NCBI GenBank assembly: GCA_947589155.1
Contig: CANQBH010000011.1
Location: 1 to 51,591, forward strand
Direction: 5' to 3'
DNA from: an uncultured Lachnospiraceae bacterium
GTDB taxonomy: Bacteria; Bacillota; Clostridia; Lachnospirales; Lachnospiraceae
DNA: 51,591 nt
Position numbers and translations under genes: made by a program. This document shows, one piece after another, positions 16,107 to 25,082 of the stretch. A model generated the notes under the pieces. That model did not search any database and was not told the origin of the DNA. It was given only the letters and a program-made list of their open reading frames with translations. Position 1 is the stretch's first letter, and every line of letters begins with the position of its first letter.

Positions 16107-17789
16107 TTATATGCCGACGACCAGACTTTGGATCGTCTTTTTTATCGCATCCTCCTGCGGATGCGTAATATCATACTCCGCCAGCAATGTTCCGACATAT
16201 CCGGCAAATGTCTTGTAGATCGTCAGACAGACCTCGTCTTTTAGATCTTTATGATAGGCGGACTGCTTTGTGATCAGATACGGTATGATATACTCCTTTA
16301 CATAATTCTGTATATGCGGCGGCGCCTCAATTTGCTCCCCATCAGAAAAACAAAGATCCGCAGAAACGTGGAGCGCCTGCAAACATTTTTTGATAAATGC
16401 ATCCGCATAGGTATCCTCCGGCAGTTGCGTCGGCAGAGGCGCAACTGCGATCTCTGCTACCTTCCGGCAAAACTCTTGTAATCCAAGCGAATCATCCTTG
16501 ATGTTTTGGATCGCACCTATCAAGGCTAAAACAGCGGTATAGGCTTCCTTCACTTCCTGTTGTAACATAAGATCCGTCCGGTTGGCAACAGGAAAATCCT
16601 GAAAAAATCCCGCCAGCGTTCTATGATCGACAATGGCTCTACGCAGATAATATCCGCACGGCCTGTTGTGGGAATGGATCACGCGGACGGAAGAAAGCAG
16701 GGCGATCTCATACCCGTCCTGTAAGAGGCGTATTCCCAGATCAAGATCTTCTGCATAATCTCCCTGATACTGATAGCGGGTAAAGATTTCCCGATCGATC
16801 AAACAGGCGACATCCGATAACTGCGCATTCTGTCTGATCGAATGAAAATCCGTACTCGACGGCCATCGCCCGATCTTATCGTCATTAAATGCTCCAAGAT
16901 ATCTGGCATGCATCCAACTGTCGACTTTATACTTCAAATCCCCTTTTGCATTTTCCTTTTCCATCGGCGTGATCGCAACTACGTTATCGTTTCCCTGCCA
17001 TACCTGCAACATATGGTACAGCCAACATTCATCTTCCGGCATAGCGTCCTGCGTCATGAAAAGCAAAAGATCTCCGGTTGCCTGCTTTGCGCCCAAGTTA
17101 CGCGCGTAAGAATGTGAAAACTCTTCATGTGGTATTTCGATCACCCGAACGCCCAGCCATCGCATGATCGGAAGCGTCCCGTCGTCGCTGCCGGAATCCA
17201 CGACGATGATCTCCGCCTGCGGGCAGCCTGCCTGACGATACAGCATCCCGATCAACGCCAAAAGTTGTTCCCCGCCGTTATAGGCCGGTATGACGACGGA
17301 AACCGTAACCGCAATGTCGTTGATTTTCTCATGCGGCGCGACCCGTCTTATGAGCGGATGGTAAACCTGTTCATCCACCGGCTCAAAAACCATAGAATCT
17401 GCATTCTCCTCACATGGCGTCTGCACCGAAGGTGCCTCGCCTGTTGTATTGCGTCCGCGGATCTTAGACCATGTTTTCCTTCCCCAGCGGTACGCCTTAA
17501 AAAAAGGACGGAGAAGTTTTTTCGTATGCTCGTCAAAATAATTATGGCAGAAATTTAATTCTTCCGTTAATTGAAGGATCTCTTGATTCTTTTGAAGAAT
17601 CTCCTGGTTCTTTTCCCGTGCATAGGCCTCCATATCCGCCCATGCCCGTTCGGTAACATGCAGTTGATCTTCGATGATCTGACGTTCTTCTTTTACTTTT
17701 GAGAACTGTTCCAATTGCCTCAATTGCTGAATTACAATATCCAACTGTCTTTCCATAACAGGATCGCGCCGTTCGTCCTTACTGCTCAT
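16107..17789 (-). CDS. GT2 glycosyltransferase with N-terminal coiled coil
   Basis: 560 residues from ATG 17789, after GGAGG. Residues about 12-92 are a heptad-rich coiled coil (MERQLDIVIQQLRQLEQF and a repeat around KNQEILQ). A GT-A family 2 domain follows (about 155-400): VTVSVVIPAYNGGEQL, VVDSGSDDGT, and LLFMTQDAMPEDE, the DxD-like site with the form found in rhamnosyltransferases. A helical C-terminal part closes the protein. It overlaps the stop of the methyltransferase-kinase-GT4 gene by 11 bases, so the two proteins are translated together. Likely adds a sugar to the exported polysaccharide; donor and acceptor unknown. Confidence 0.83.
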   Translation of the reverse strand: MSSKDERRDPVMERQLDIVIQQLRQLEQFSKVKEERQIIEDQLHVTERAWADMEAYAREKNQEILQKNQEILQLTEELNFCHNYFDEHTKKLLRPFFKAYRWGRKTWSKIRGRNTTGEAPSVQTPCEENADSMVFEPVDEQVYHPLIRRVAPHEKINDIAVTVSVVIPAYNGGEQLLALIGMLYRQAGCPQAEIIVVDSGSDDGTLPIMRWLGVRVIEIPHEEFSHSYARNLGAKQATGDLLLFMTQDAMPEDECWLYHMLQVWQGNDNVVAITPMEKENAKGDLKYKVDSWMHARYLGAFNDDKIGRWPSSTDFHSIRQNAQLSDVACLIDREIFTRYQYQGDYAEDLDLGIRLLQDGYEIALLSSVRVIHSHNRPCGYYLRRAIVDHRTLAGFFQDFPVANRTDLMLQQEVKEAYTAVLALIGAIQNIKDDSLGLQEFCRKVAEIAVAPLPTQLPEDTYADAFIKKCLQALHVSADLCFSDGEQIEAPPHIQNYVKEYIIPYLITKQSAYHKDLKDEVCLTIYKTFAGYVGTLLAEYDITHPQEDAIKKTIQSLVVGI

Positions 17790-20616
17790 AAGTTTCCTCC
17801 ACGACTGCCTCAACAAGAGTTGTTACCTTCCGCTCAAATACGGACATATCAAAATATTGATGAAAAAGATTTTCACTCCGCTGCCCGATCCACTCCAACT
17901 GCTCCTGATGCTGCACAACGTAAATGATCTTTGCCATTAAATCCTGCACATCTTCATTTTGAAAGACAAATCCGTTTTCTCCGTCTGTAATCAAATCCGC
18001 CGTACCGGTATTGGAAGATACAATACATGTATGGCCAAGACTCATATTTTCTGCGGCCACTACCGGCAGCGGATCGTCTCTTGATGAAACGATCAGACAA
18101 TCCATCTCCTCATACAACTTCTGCAACTGCTCCCGCGGCATATCCTCAAAATAGAACACATTCGGGAACGCTGCGCTCATCTTTCGTATGGAAGCAGCAA
18201 GGCTGTATTCGCTTCCGGGTCCGACAAAATAAAACCTGCTGTGCTGCATGACATCAAGCGGCAGCCTGCTGACGGCATCCGCCAACAGATCCTGTCCTTT
18301 TCTTCTGCAGTATGCGCCCACACAAATAAAGTTCACCGTTTCATGCGGTATTTTCTGCTGTTTGACCGCATGCACGCCGTAATGCAAGATCGAACCTTCA
18401 TAGGACAGTCCCGCCTGCTTCATATTACTGCGTACAAAATCGGCCACAAACAATACACGGATATTCTCGGTCAGATGCTTCGGCAAGATGTCTTTTTTTA
18501 CCTGAAATGCTTCCAATGCTTCATGCAGCCACCAAAGGATCTTGTTCTCCGTGCCGATGTTGCTCATCACCACTTTATACGTCTCAACCGTATTGGCGAC
18601 GGCAAGCAGCGCATGATCGATCAACAACTGGCAAAACCCCAAATCCTTGCTTCCCAGATCGCAGATCGTGTTGTCGATCACGACCGGAAAACCGGCTTGC
18701 GTAAATTCCGGCCTGAGCGGTCCGTCCTGCGCAGCGGCAAGCGTGATCCGATAGCCCTGCTTCCGCAGGGTCACCGCCATATCCTGTAAAACCACCGGCG
18801 CTCCGGTTCTTGACAGTTCGTGACTGATCAGCAGGATATCTCCTTTGCCTCTTTCCTGTACCTCGCCCTGCGCGGCATAAAAGAGAAAATTTTCCCTTCG
18901 CGCTATCAGAATGCAGTACAATATTTTTTCTTCTAACGTCTCTACCCTAGTTTCATGTATTGTATCATATAATCTACGAGTTTCGCCAGCTGAAAGATTT
19001 TCCATCATGGAAAGGAAGTCGTCGATTCCGCTATAAGCGGTACCAAAGAAAACCTCCCGCGTGTTCGCCAAACGGAAGTTTCGCACCGTGTCCTGATACG
19101 TCACCCCATACGACTTGGTGTACTGCTGAAAAGATACTTCCATCTGTTCAAAACGCATACGATCCGTGATCGAAAAACCATAACGATCCCACAGATTCTC
19201 TCCAAACTTTTTGATTTTGTCCGGATTGTTCTGTCCATAATAAAACAAGATGCGGTAAATGAGGAAATCCACCGGAAGCGGAAAAGCAAACGTCCATTCA
19301 TAGTCGATCATGACCCACCGCTCACCGGCTACATAGATATTCGGCAGGATCGCATCGATATTTAACCACGATCCGCCCGCTGCATCTGATGACACATCTA
19401 TACAGCCAAAGACTTTTTTCTGCTCCGCGCCGTTATACTCGTTCTGCGCGTGATAGATCTTCCGCAGCATGGCGATATAGCGATCCAAAAGATCCAGCGC
19501 TTCTTCCTTTTGTCCCTGCTCCAGATGACGGCTGATCAGCGTTTCCAGCGATTCTCCCGTTACATATTCCAACACCACATCGTTGTTTTCCACCTGCCCT
19601 CGGTTCGGTGAGATCGGCGTGCCGGCAAACAATTCTGACAGGTGGCGATAACTTTCTTCCAGCCGGAAGACATGCGTCTTTGCCTCCTCGTCTTCCGGTT
19701 TCTTATGCACCTCTTTTTTTCCGTCGCCATTCACAACAATCGACGTTTTTATATTGAACGCTGCGGATCTGTCATTCGACATCTTCGCATAAAGGACAGA
19801 CGGCGTCCCTCCGACGGTCAAAAGATAACTGCTTGCATATTGTGCGTACTCCCCGGCGGCTATCGTTTCGTCAAACACTTTGCTTTCGTTAAAGAGATCC
19901 AGATACCTTTCCGAAGACGGCACGGCATGTTCAACCAGTTCCCCCTGCTCCGGCGGATGTTCGTCGGAATAGAGCGTCAGCATAAAACGATCGTCCGGAA
20001 ACGGGTAATATAACGCCGTCTTTCGGTCCGAAAAAATCCCGCGTAATTTTTCCATCTCCCCGTGGCTGACATACATCGCGCCGCTCACGTTTTCCATGGA
20101 CAGCGTTTCATCTCTGTAACCCGCCCATCTTCGCAAGGCGAAACGATTTTGCAGACCAATATACATTATGCCGCGTTCTGAAAGTTTGTCCGCCAACGCC
20201 TGCAGTTGATCGGCTAATTCCGAATAAGAAGCGACGTTGAGATCCCAAACAAAGATCCGATCAAAGCGCATATCCTCCGCGATCTGATCGATATCGGCTC
20301 CTGCATACATGATGTTCTCTTTTCCGGCATATCTGCGCTGCAGGATCTCGTCAAACGGCGTTCTATGCTCCACACACACGACCCTTCCGGCCTCTTTTGC
20401 CAGATAACCGGTCACGGCGCCGCATCCGGCGCCTATTTCTAAGACCACGTCCTCCGAAGTAAGGTCGATCCAGCGGACGATATTTGCTCTCTGTTTAGAA
20501 TACTCTTTTAAGTACAGCCATTGCGGCAGTTGCCGTTCCAGTTCCTCCAAGGTCACATCGGGATGATCTTTGTAAATTTCCCGTAACTGCTCATATGCCT
20601 GAATCACATTTTGCAT
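17779..20616 (-). CDS. Methyltransferase, kinase-like and GT4 fusion protein
   Basis: 945 residues with three parts. Residues 40-215 form a class I SAM methyltransferase with motif I LEIGAGCGAVTG (59-70) and CVEHRT. Residues about 235-540 resemble an aminoglycoside-phosphotransferase/lipopolysaccharide-kinase fold: AKMSNDRSAAFNIKT, VLEYVTGESLETLI, then WLNIDAILPNIY and VMIDYEWTF, the expected catalytic and metal-binding regions. Residues about 600-935 are a GT4 glycosyltransferase (ILLISHELSRTGAP, ICVGAYCRRKGQD, SSRDDPLPVVAAENM). The order methyltransferase-kinase recalls WbdD, which caps O-antigen chains. Lying between Wzt and a coiled-coil GT2, it may cap or complete the polysaccharide (inference). 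ATG 20616 follows the Wzt stop by 29 bases. Confidence 0.75.
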   Translation of the reverse strand: MQNVIQAYEQLREIYKDHPDVTLEELERQLPQWLYLKEYSKQRANIVRWIDLTSEDVVLEIGAGCGAVTGYLAKEAGRVVCVEHRTPFDEILQRRYAGKENIMYAGADIDQIAEDMRFDRIFVWDLNVASYSELADQLQALADKLSERGIMYIGLQNRFALRRWAGYRDETLSMENVSGAMYVSHGEMEKLRGIFSDRKTALYYPFPDDRFMLTLYSDEHPPEQGELVEHAVPSSERYLDLFNESKVFDETIAAGEYAQYASSYLLTVGGTPSVLYAKMSNDRSAAFNIKTSIVVNGDGKKEVHKKPEDEEAKTHVFRLEESYRHLSELFAGTPISPNRGQVENNDVVLEYVTGESLETLISRHLEQGQKEEALDLLDRYIAMLRKIYHAQNEYNGAEQKKVFGCIDVSSDAAGGSWLNIDAILPNIYVAGERWVMIDYEWTFAFPLPVDFLIYRILFYYGQNNPDKIKKFGENLWDRYGFSITDRMRFEQMEVSFQQYTKSYGVTYQDTVRNFRLANTREVFFGTAYSGIDDFLSMMENLSAGETRRLYDTIHETRVETLEEKILYCILIARRENFLFYAAQGEVQERGKGDILLISHELSRTGAPVVLQDMAVTLRKQGYRITLAAAQDGPLRPEFTQAGFPVVIDNTICDLGSKDLGFCQLLIDHALLAVANTVETYKVVMSNIGTENKILWWLHEALEAFQVKKDILPKHLTENIRVLFVADFVRSNMKQAGLSYEGSILHYGVHAVKQQKIPHETVNFICVGAYCRRKGQDLLADAVSRLPLDVMQHSRFYFVGPGSEYSLAASIRKMSAAFPNVFYFEDMPREQLQKLYEEMDCLIVSSRDDPLPVVAAENMSLGHTCIVSSNTGTADLITDGENGFVFQNEDVQDLMAKIIYVVQHQEQLEWIGQRSENLFHQYFDMSVFERKVTTLVEAVVEETYEQ

Positions 20617-20645
20617 ATTTCCATATCCTCGCCGAAGATTTCAGA

Positions 20646-21980
20646 TTATCCATCTACACGTTCCAAATATACGCTGGAATTCATATCATAAAAACCGACC
20701 GTATCCTTCTCGGAAACCACCGTAATGCCGATCACATCGTAAAGCCTGTGATAGACCTGAAATTCACCGTCCTGATATCCGGTGCAACTGATCGACAACA
20801 GGTAACTTCCGCCTTGCAGATTCATCTCCTGCTCAAAGACACACAGATATTCCTCCTGCGGCTCGACGTCGCCGATATCTTTCTTTTCATACATGGTATT
20901 GGTTCCGGTGATTGCGGTTCCCTGCACATTTTTTAAGGTAAAGGTAAAGATCGGATCGTGTATGGTTTCATAAAATCTGACTTTATACTTGATCCTGAAA
21001 CGGCTGCCTTTTTCTATGGTGGACGTCAGGTTGCCGCGATCGTCTTCCACACAAAAATCCACGATCTCCGCCTGCCCGGTTCCATACTCGTTCAGACTGG
21101 GATTGATCTCAAAACGGCTTTTCCACAACTGTGTGCCGGACAGTGTTTTTTCCATCGAATGTAAATGGTTTTCGGTTTCTTTTTGTTCTTTTTCATCCGC
21201 CTCTTTTTGTTGATCCGTCCCGCTGCCGTCCGGATCCCACTGGTGCACCAGCACCCTTTTATAAAGATCGATCATGTCCTTCGGTATGCCCTCAGCGATC
21301 TTATTGCCTTTATTTAGAAGGACCACCCTGTCGCAGTATTTGGAAATGCTGCCAAGATCATGACTGACAAAGAGGATCGTTTTCCCCATCTTCTTAAATT
21401 CTTCAAACTTATGGTAACACTTTGCCTGAAAGAAGACGTCGCCCACAGAAAGCGCTTCGTCCACGATCAAAATCTCCGGATCGATATTGATCGCCACGGC
21501 AAACGCCAATCGGACAAACATACCGCTGGAATACGTTTTGACCGGTTGATAGACGAAATCGCCAATATCGGCAAAAGACAGGATACTGTCTAAACGTTTT
21601 TGCACTTCTTCTTTGGAGAAGCCCATCATGGTCCCATTCAGATAGATATTTTCGATTCCGGTATATTCCGGATTAAAACCTGCGCCCAGTTCCAGCAGTG
21701 CGGAAATACGTCCGTTGATTTCGATCTCTCCGTCCGAAGGATTCAAAACGCCGGTAATGATTTTTAGGATCGTCGATTTTCCCGCTCCGTTTGTCCCTAT
21801 GATGCCGACCGTTTCGCCTTTTTTGATATCAAAAGACAAATGATCCAATGCAAAATGCTCCTGATAACGCGGCGTTTTTGACAAACCAAACGCATCAATA
21901 AGGCGATCCCTGTTCCGGCTATATAACTTATACATCTTGCTGACATTTTTTACTCTGATCGCATATTCTTCCATATACAT
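20646..21980 (-). CDS. Polysaccharide ABC exporter ATPase, Wzt type with C-terminal binding domain
   Basis: 444 residues. The nucleotide-binding domain (1-250) has Walker A GIIGTNGAGKST, the signature region YSSGMFVRLAFAVAI, Walker B ILIVDEALSVGD and the switch LFVSHDLGSI. An Arg-rich start (RNRDRLIDAFGL) is typical of Wzt/TagH. After a charged linker (about 250-285) comes a beta-sandwich domain (about 290-440) of the Wzt-C type: QAEIVDFCVEDDRGN, GSRFRIKYKVRFYE, LLSISCTGYQDGEF. In Gram-negative systems this domain reads the chain-end modification before export. It works with the permease encoded 12 bases upstream. Confidence 0.9.
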   Translation of the reverse strand: MYMEEYAIRVKNVSKMYKLYSRNRDRLIDAFGLSKTPRYQEHFALDHLSFDIKKGETVGIIGTNGAGKSTILKIITGVLNPSDGEIEINGRISALLELGAGFNPEYTGIENIYLNGTMMGFSKEEVQKRLDSILSFADIGDFVYQPVKTYSSGMFVRLAFAVAINIDPEILIVDEALSVGDVFFQAKCYHKFEEFKKMGKTILFVSHDLGSISKYCDRVVLLNKGNKIAEGIPKDMIDLYKRVLVHQWDPDGSGTDQQKEADEKEQKETENHLHSMEKTLSGTQLWKSRFEINPSLNEYGTGQAEIVDFCVEDDRGNLTSTIEKGSRFRIKYKVRFYETIHDPIFTFTLKNVQGTAITGTNTMYEKKDIGDVEPQEEYLCVFEQEMNLQGGSYLLSISCTGYQDGEFQVYHRLYDVIGITVVSEKDTVGFYDMNSSVYLERVDG

Positions 21981-21992
21981 ATCTTTCCTTTT

Positions 21993-22844
21993 CTACATGA
22001 CATCTGCAAAATGAGCCTGCAGTTTCCCGAAAATCGTTGCTCCAAGAACGAAGACCACGATCGTCAGAATCCAAAAATACAGGGTAATTCCCGGCCGCTC
22101 CCAGAACCAGATCTGATTCATCATGGTATCGCGATAGCCGGAAACAATATAATACATCGGATTGGCTTTAAGGATAAATTCAATCGGACGTGAGATCCTC
22201 CCCTGCGCCAGCATACCGTCTAAGTTCCACATGATCGGGGTCATCCAGATGCCTACCTGCAGAACGATGGCGATCACCTGAGACAGATCACGGAAGAACA
22301 CGACCATAGCGCTCGTGGCATACGTCACCCCCAGACACAAGACAAACATGCAGAAAGAATAATAAATGATCTGCAAAGAATACCATGTCGGAAAATATCC
22401 GTAGCAACTATACAGGATCAGCATGAATGCAATAAAAAACAAATGGACAAAAATACTGGAGAGCGCTTTGACTACCGGAAGCGTGCTGATCTTAAAGACC
22501 ACCTTCTTGACCAGATAATTATATTCCAGCAATGCGTTGGTTCCGGCTCCTAAGACCTCGGAAAAATAGAACCATGGCACCAGGCCTGCAATCAGCCATA
22601 GCACATAAGGGATCTCAATGCCCGCTTTGGTCGACTGCGTACCGGCATTTAGCGCCTTTTCAAATACAAACCAGTAGACAAGTACCGTAATGATCGGCTG
22701 CACAAACGCCCAGATGATTCCAAAATACGATCCTGCAAATTTTGTTTTGAAGTCGTTTTTGGCCAGATCGAAGATCAGTTTTCGGTTTTCTATGATCTCC
22801 CCTAGGATAGACAGCGCTCCGTTTTTTTCTTTTTTCTCAGACAT
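21993..22844 (-). CDS. Polysaccharide ABC exporter permease, Wzm/TagG type
   Basis: 283 residues, ABC-2 type membrane protein with six hydrophobic segments; the region NDFKTKFAGSYFGIIWAFVQP before helix 1 is diagnostic for Wzm/TagG/RfbA permeases. It forms the channel through which the finished polysaccharide crosses the membrane. ATG 22844 is chosen because GGAG lies 7 bases upstream; it overlaps the WsaF-like gene's stop by 8 bases. The ATPase follows directly. Confidence 0.9.
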   Translation of the reverse strand: MSEKKEKNGALSILGEIIENRKLIFDLAKNDFKTKFAGSYFGIIWAFVQPIITVLVYWFVFEKALNAGTQSTKAGIEIPYVLWLIAGLVPWFYFSEVLGAGTNALLEYNYLVKKVVFKISTLPVVKALSSIFVHLFFIAFMLILYSCYGYFPTWYSLQIIYYSFCMFVLCLGVTYATSAMVVFFRDLSQVIAIVLQVGIWMTPIMWNLDGMLAQGRISRPIEFILKANPMYYIVSGYRDTMMNQIWFWERPGITLYFWILTIVVFVLGATIFGKLQAHFADVM

Positions 22845-24069
22845 TGGTTTTCTCCGCTTGGGCACTCCTTTTCTTCTTTACATCTTTATCTATGGATTGT
22901 ACCATAAAATCATAAACTTTGCGAATCTCCTTCTCATAGGTAAATTGCTGCACAAACTCCAACCCTTTTTGCCGCTTTTGTTCCAGTTCCTTTGGGTGCT
23001 GAAAGAAATACGCCATCTTGTCGGAGATCTCGAGCGGATCCGGGCTTACCATGACGGCATGTTCCTCGTTTAACTGCCATGCGTTGTTGTCCCCCGTATT
23101 GCAGACCACCACCGAACCGGATGCCATGATTTCCATCGGCAGCAGCGAAAGGTTGGTCATGGAAAGCACCAGACACATATCGCATTGGGCGTACACGTCG
23201 CTTAACCGCTCCGGCGAAAGGATCCCAAGATCTTTGTAACGGAAATTGAAGTCATAGCCAACCAACTGTTGACCGGCAAAAACGATCTCCAGATCCGGCA
23301 TCTGTTCCGCCAGGCGCTCCAATGCTAGAATCCCCATTTCAAACGCACGGCGCTCCGTATAAGGGCGGGCATAAAAGAAGACCCGGGGAACACTGTCTTT
23401 CTTTTTCTGTTCGCGATAGATCTCGCGATCATAAGAAAAGCGGAAGGCCTGCGTCTCCATGCCGTACTCATCGTGCAGTTTCTGCGCGAGCCAGTCTCCC
23501 GCCGTGATCCCCCGGAAGCCCATCTTATATGTGTTCTCCGCAAAAAAGTATTCCGCTCCCATCGGGTAAAAAAACGGCTCAAAATCCTGAACAAAGTAAA
23601 ATTTCGACAGTGCGTTATCAAAATACCGAACGATATACGCCGTAAACCACGAGGTGGCAACCACGGCGTCCGCATGTCGCATATCACGGAAATTGGCATG
23701 GATCTCATTTTTTTCTCCGAGGTCTATGCCGTAATACTCCAATACCGTCTGCTTCAAGGCATAAGACGGTATCCCCTCATTTCCTCCGCAGATATAAATG
23801 CGGTTCGTGATTCCCCATTGGCTCAGAAAACCGATTGCGCGGAAGATCGTCCGGTGACCGCCTGAGCCCGGGCCAAGCGGCGGGATGACCCAATTGACGA
23901 TATATTCTCCGTCCTCCCGTTGTGAAAACGCTTCTTCATCAAAGGAAACCGGATAGCCTTTGGTGATCCAACGGTACATCTCCATTTTATTTTCCGGCTT
24001 GACCATCACATAGCCGTAATGCGCGATCAGTTTTTCCAATGTTTCCCTTACTTTTCTTTTGATCCCCAT
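22837..24069 (-). CDS. WsaF-like GT4 rhamnosyltransferase
   Basis: 410 residues with a two-domain GT-B fold. The N-terminal half has IVNWVIPPLGPGSGGHRTIF, a WsaF hallmark; the C-terminal half has RVFFYARPYTERRAFEMG, LGILSPERLSDVYAQCDMCLVLS and LPMEIMASGSVVV. WsaF adds beta-1,2-linked rhamnose to S-layer glycan in Geobacillus stearothermophilus. No transmembrane segment. Located between a GT2 and the Wzm permease. Donor probably dTDP-rhamnose, but no rml genes are in the window. Confidence 0.82.
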   Translation of the reverse strand: MGIKRKVRETLEKLIAHYGYVMVKPENKMEMYRWITKGYPVSFDEEAFSQREDGEYIVNWVIPPLGPGSGGHRTIFRAIGFLSQWGITNRIYICGGNEGIPSYALKQTVLEYYGIDLGEKNEIHANFRDMRHADAVVATSWFTAYIVRYFDNALSKFYFVQDFEPFFYPMGAEYFFAENTYKMGFRGITAGDWLAQKLHDEYGMETQAFRFSYDREIYREQKKKDSVPRVFFYARPYTERRAFEMGILALERLAEQMPDLEIVFAGQQLVGYDFNFRYKDLGILSPERLSDVYAQCDMCLVLSMTNLSLLPMEIMASGSVVVCNTGDNNAWQLNEEHAVMVSPDPLEISDKMAYFFQHPKELEQKRQKGLEFVQQFTYEKEIRKVYDFMVQSIDKDVKKKRSAQAEKTNV

Positions 24070-24090
24070 AACCTCTTGTTTCCTTTCAAT

Positions 24091-25074
24091 TTACCTTTGT
24101 TTTTGAAGATACTGCTGTGAATAGCGCCGGTCCATGCGCATCCTTGTCTGCGGATCCGCCGCAAGATATTCTGCCGCGCGGACGCTGGCCGTCTGGCGCA
24201 TGATATTTCTGCGGAAAGCGTACCAATACCAGCGGCATTTCTGCACAAAAGTCAGATCGCTCCTGCGGCGTATATAACCGCACTGATAACGGCTGTCGGC
24301 AAGGATCTGCCGGATGAACCGATACAAAGAAAACTTCGGCGCTTTTTCATAGACCTTATAGACCGCCTTAAAATCATCATAATACCTTTTTGCATAGGAA
24401 CGCAGCGGATAGTCGTGGGAATGATATACCGCCGCATTTGGACAGTAGACCTTTTTATATCCCGCTTCTAAGATCTTTTTCGCCCAGATCTGATCTTCGG
24501 CAAAATCCACATCGTCATATGGGATCTTTTCCCATACGCTCCGCCGCAGGCAGGAGCAGTTGTCGGAAAAAAACGCCAGATACTGCTGATAGCCCTGCGC
24601 ATCGTCATCATACATCTTGCGGTGTTCCTCATCCAGCCAATGGACGAAATTTTCATTGCCGTATCTGGCAAAATGCTCCTCAAGCATCTGCTGATCGGGC
24701 AGATTGCAGGTCGGATACGGCAGATGTTTCCCAAAACCGCCGGCGATCGCATCGTCCGTTTTCATGGCGTCGATCAGTTCCTGCAGCCAATGTTCCGTAG
24801 CAGGCATGGCATCCTGTGTCAGGAAGACGATAAACTCCCCGCGCCCCAAAGAAGCGCCAAGATTTCTGGTCTTCCCGTGTCCAAATTCTTCGGCCGAAAT
24901 CTCATGCACCATACAACCCATGCTTTTTGCAAGTTCCACGCTGCCGTCCGTCGAACCAGAATCCACGCAGATCACTTCATAGCGATACGTTGTTTTCTGC
25001 GAAAAGACCGCCTCCAAGACCTGCTTGAATAACGCCCCTCCGTTTTTTACCGGAATTACGATTGAAACATCCAT
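24091..25074 (-). CDS. GT2 glycosyltransferase, rhamnosyltransferase-like
   Basis: 327 residues: GT-A domain (1-220) with MDVSIVIPVKNGGALFKQ, CVDSGSTDGSVELAKS and FIVFLTQDAMPATEHWL, the latter carrying the DxD-like site in the form common to bacterial rhamnosyltransferases. EDQIWAKKILEAGY is the usual acceptor-side ED motif. The C-terminal part is helical and basic. Sits 8 bases after the previous GT2 gene and 21 before the WsaF-like gene. Confidence 0.85.
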   Translation of the reverse strand: MDVSIVIPVKNGGALFKQVLEAVFSQKTTYRYEVICVDSGSTDGSVELAKSMGCMVHEISAEEFGHGKTRNLGASLGRGEFIVFLTQDAMPATEHWLQELIDAMKTDDAIAGGFGKHLPYPTCNLPDQQMLEEHFARYGNENFVHWLDEEHRKMYDDDAQGYQQYLAFFSDNCSCLRRSVWEKIPYDDVDFAEDQIWAKKILEAGYKKVYCPNAAVYHSHDYPLRSYAKRYYDDFKAVYKVYEKAPKFSLYRFIRQILADSRYQCGYIRRRSDLTFVQKCRWYWYAFRRNIMRQTASVRAAEYLAADPQTRMRMDRRYSQQYLQKQR

Positions 25075-25082
25075 ACTGCCTT

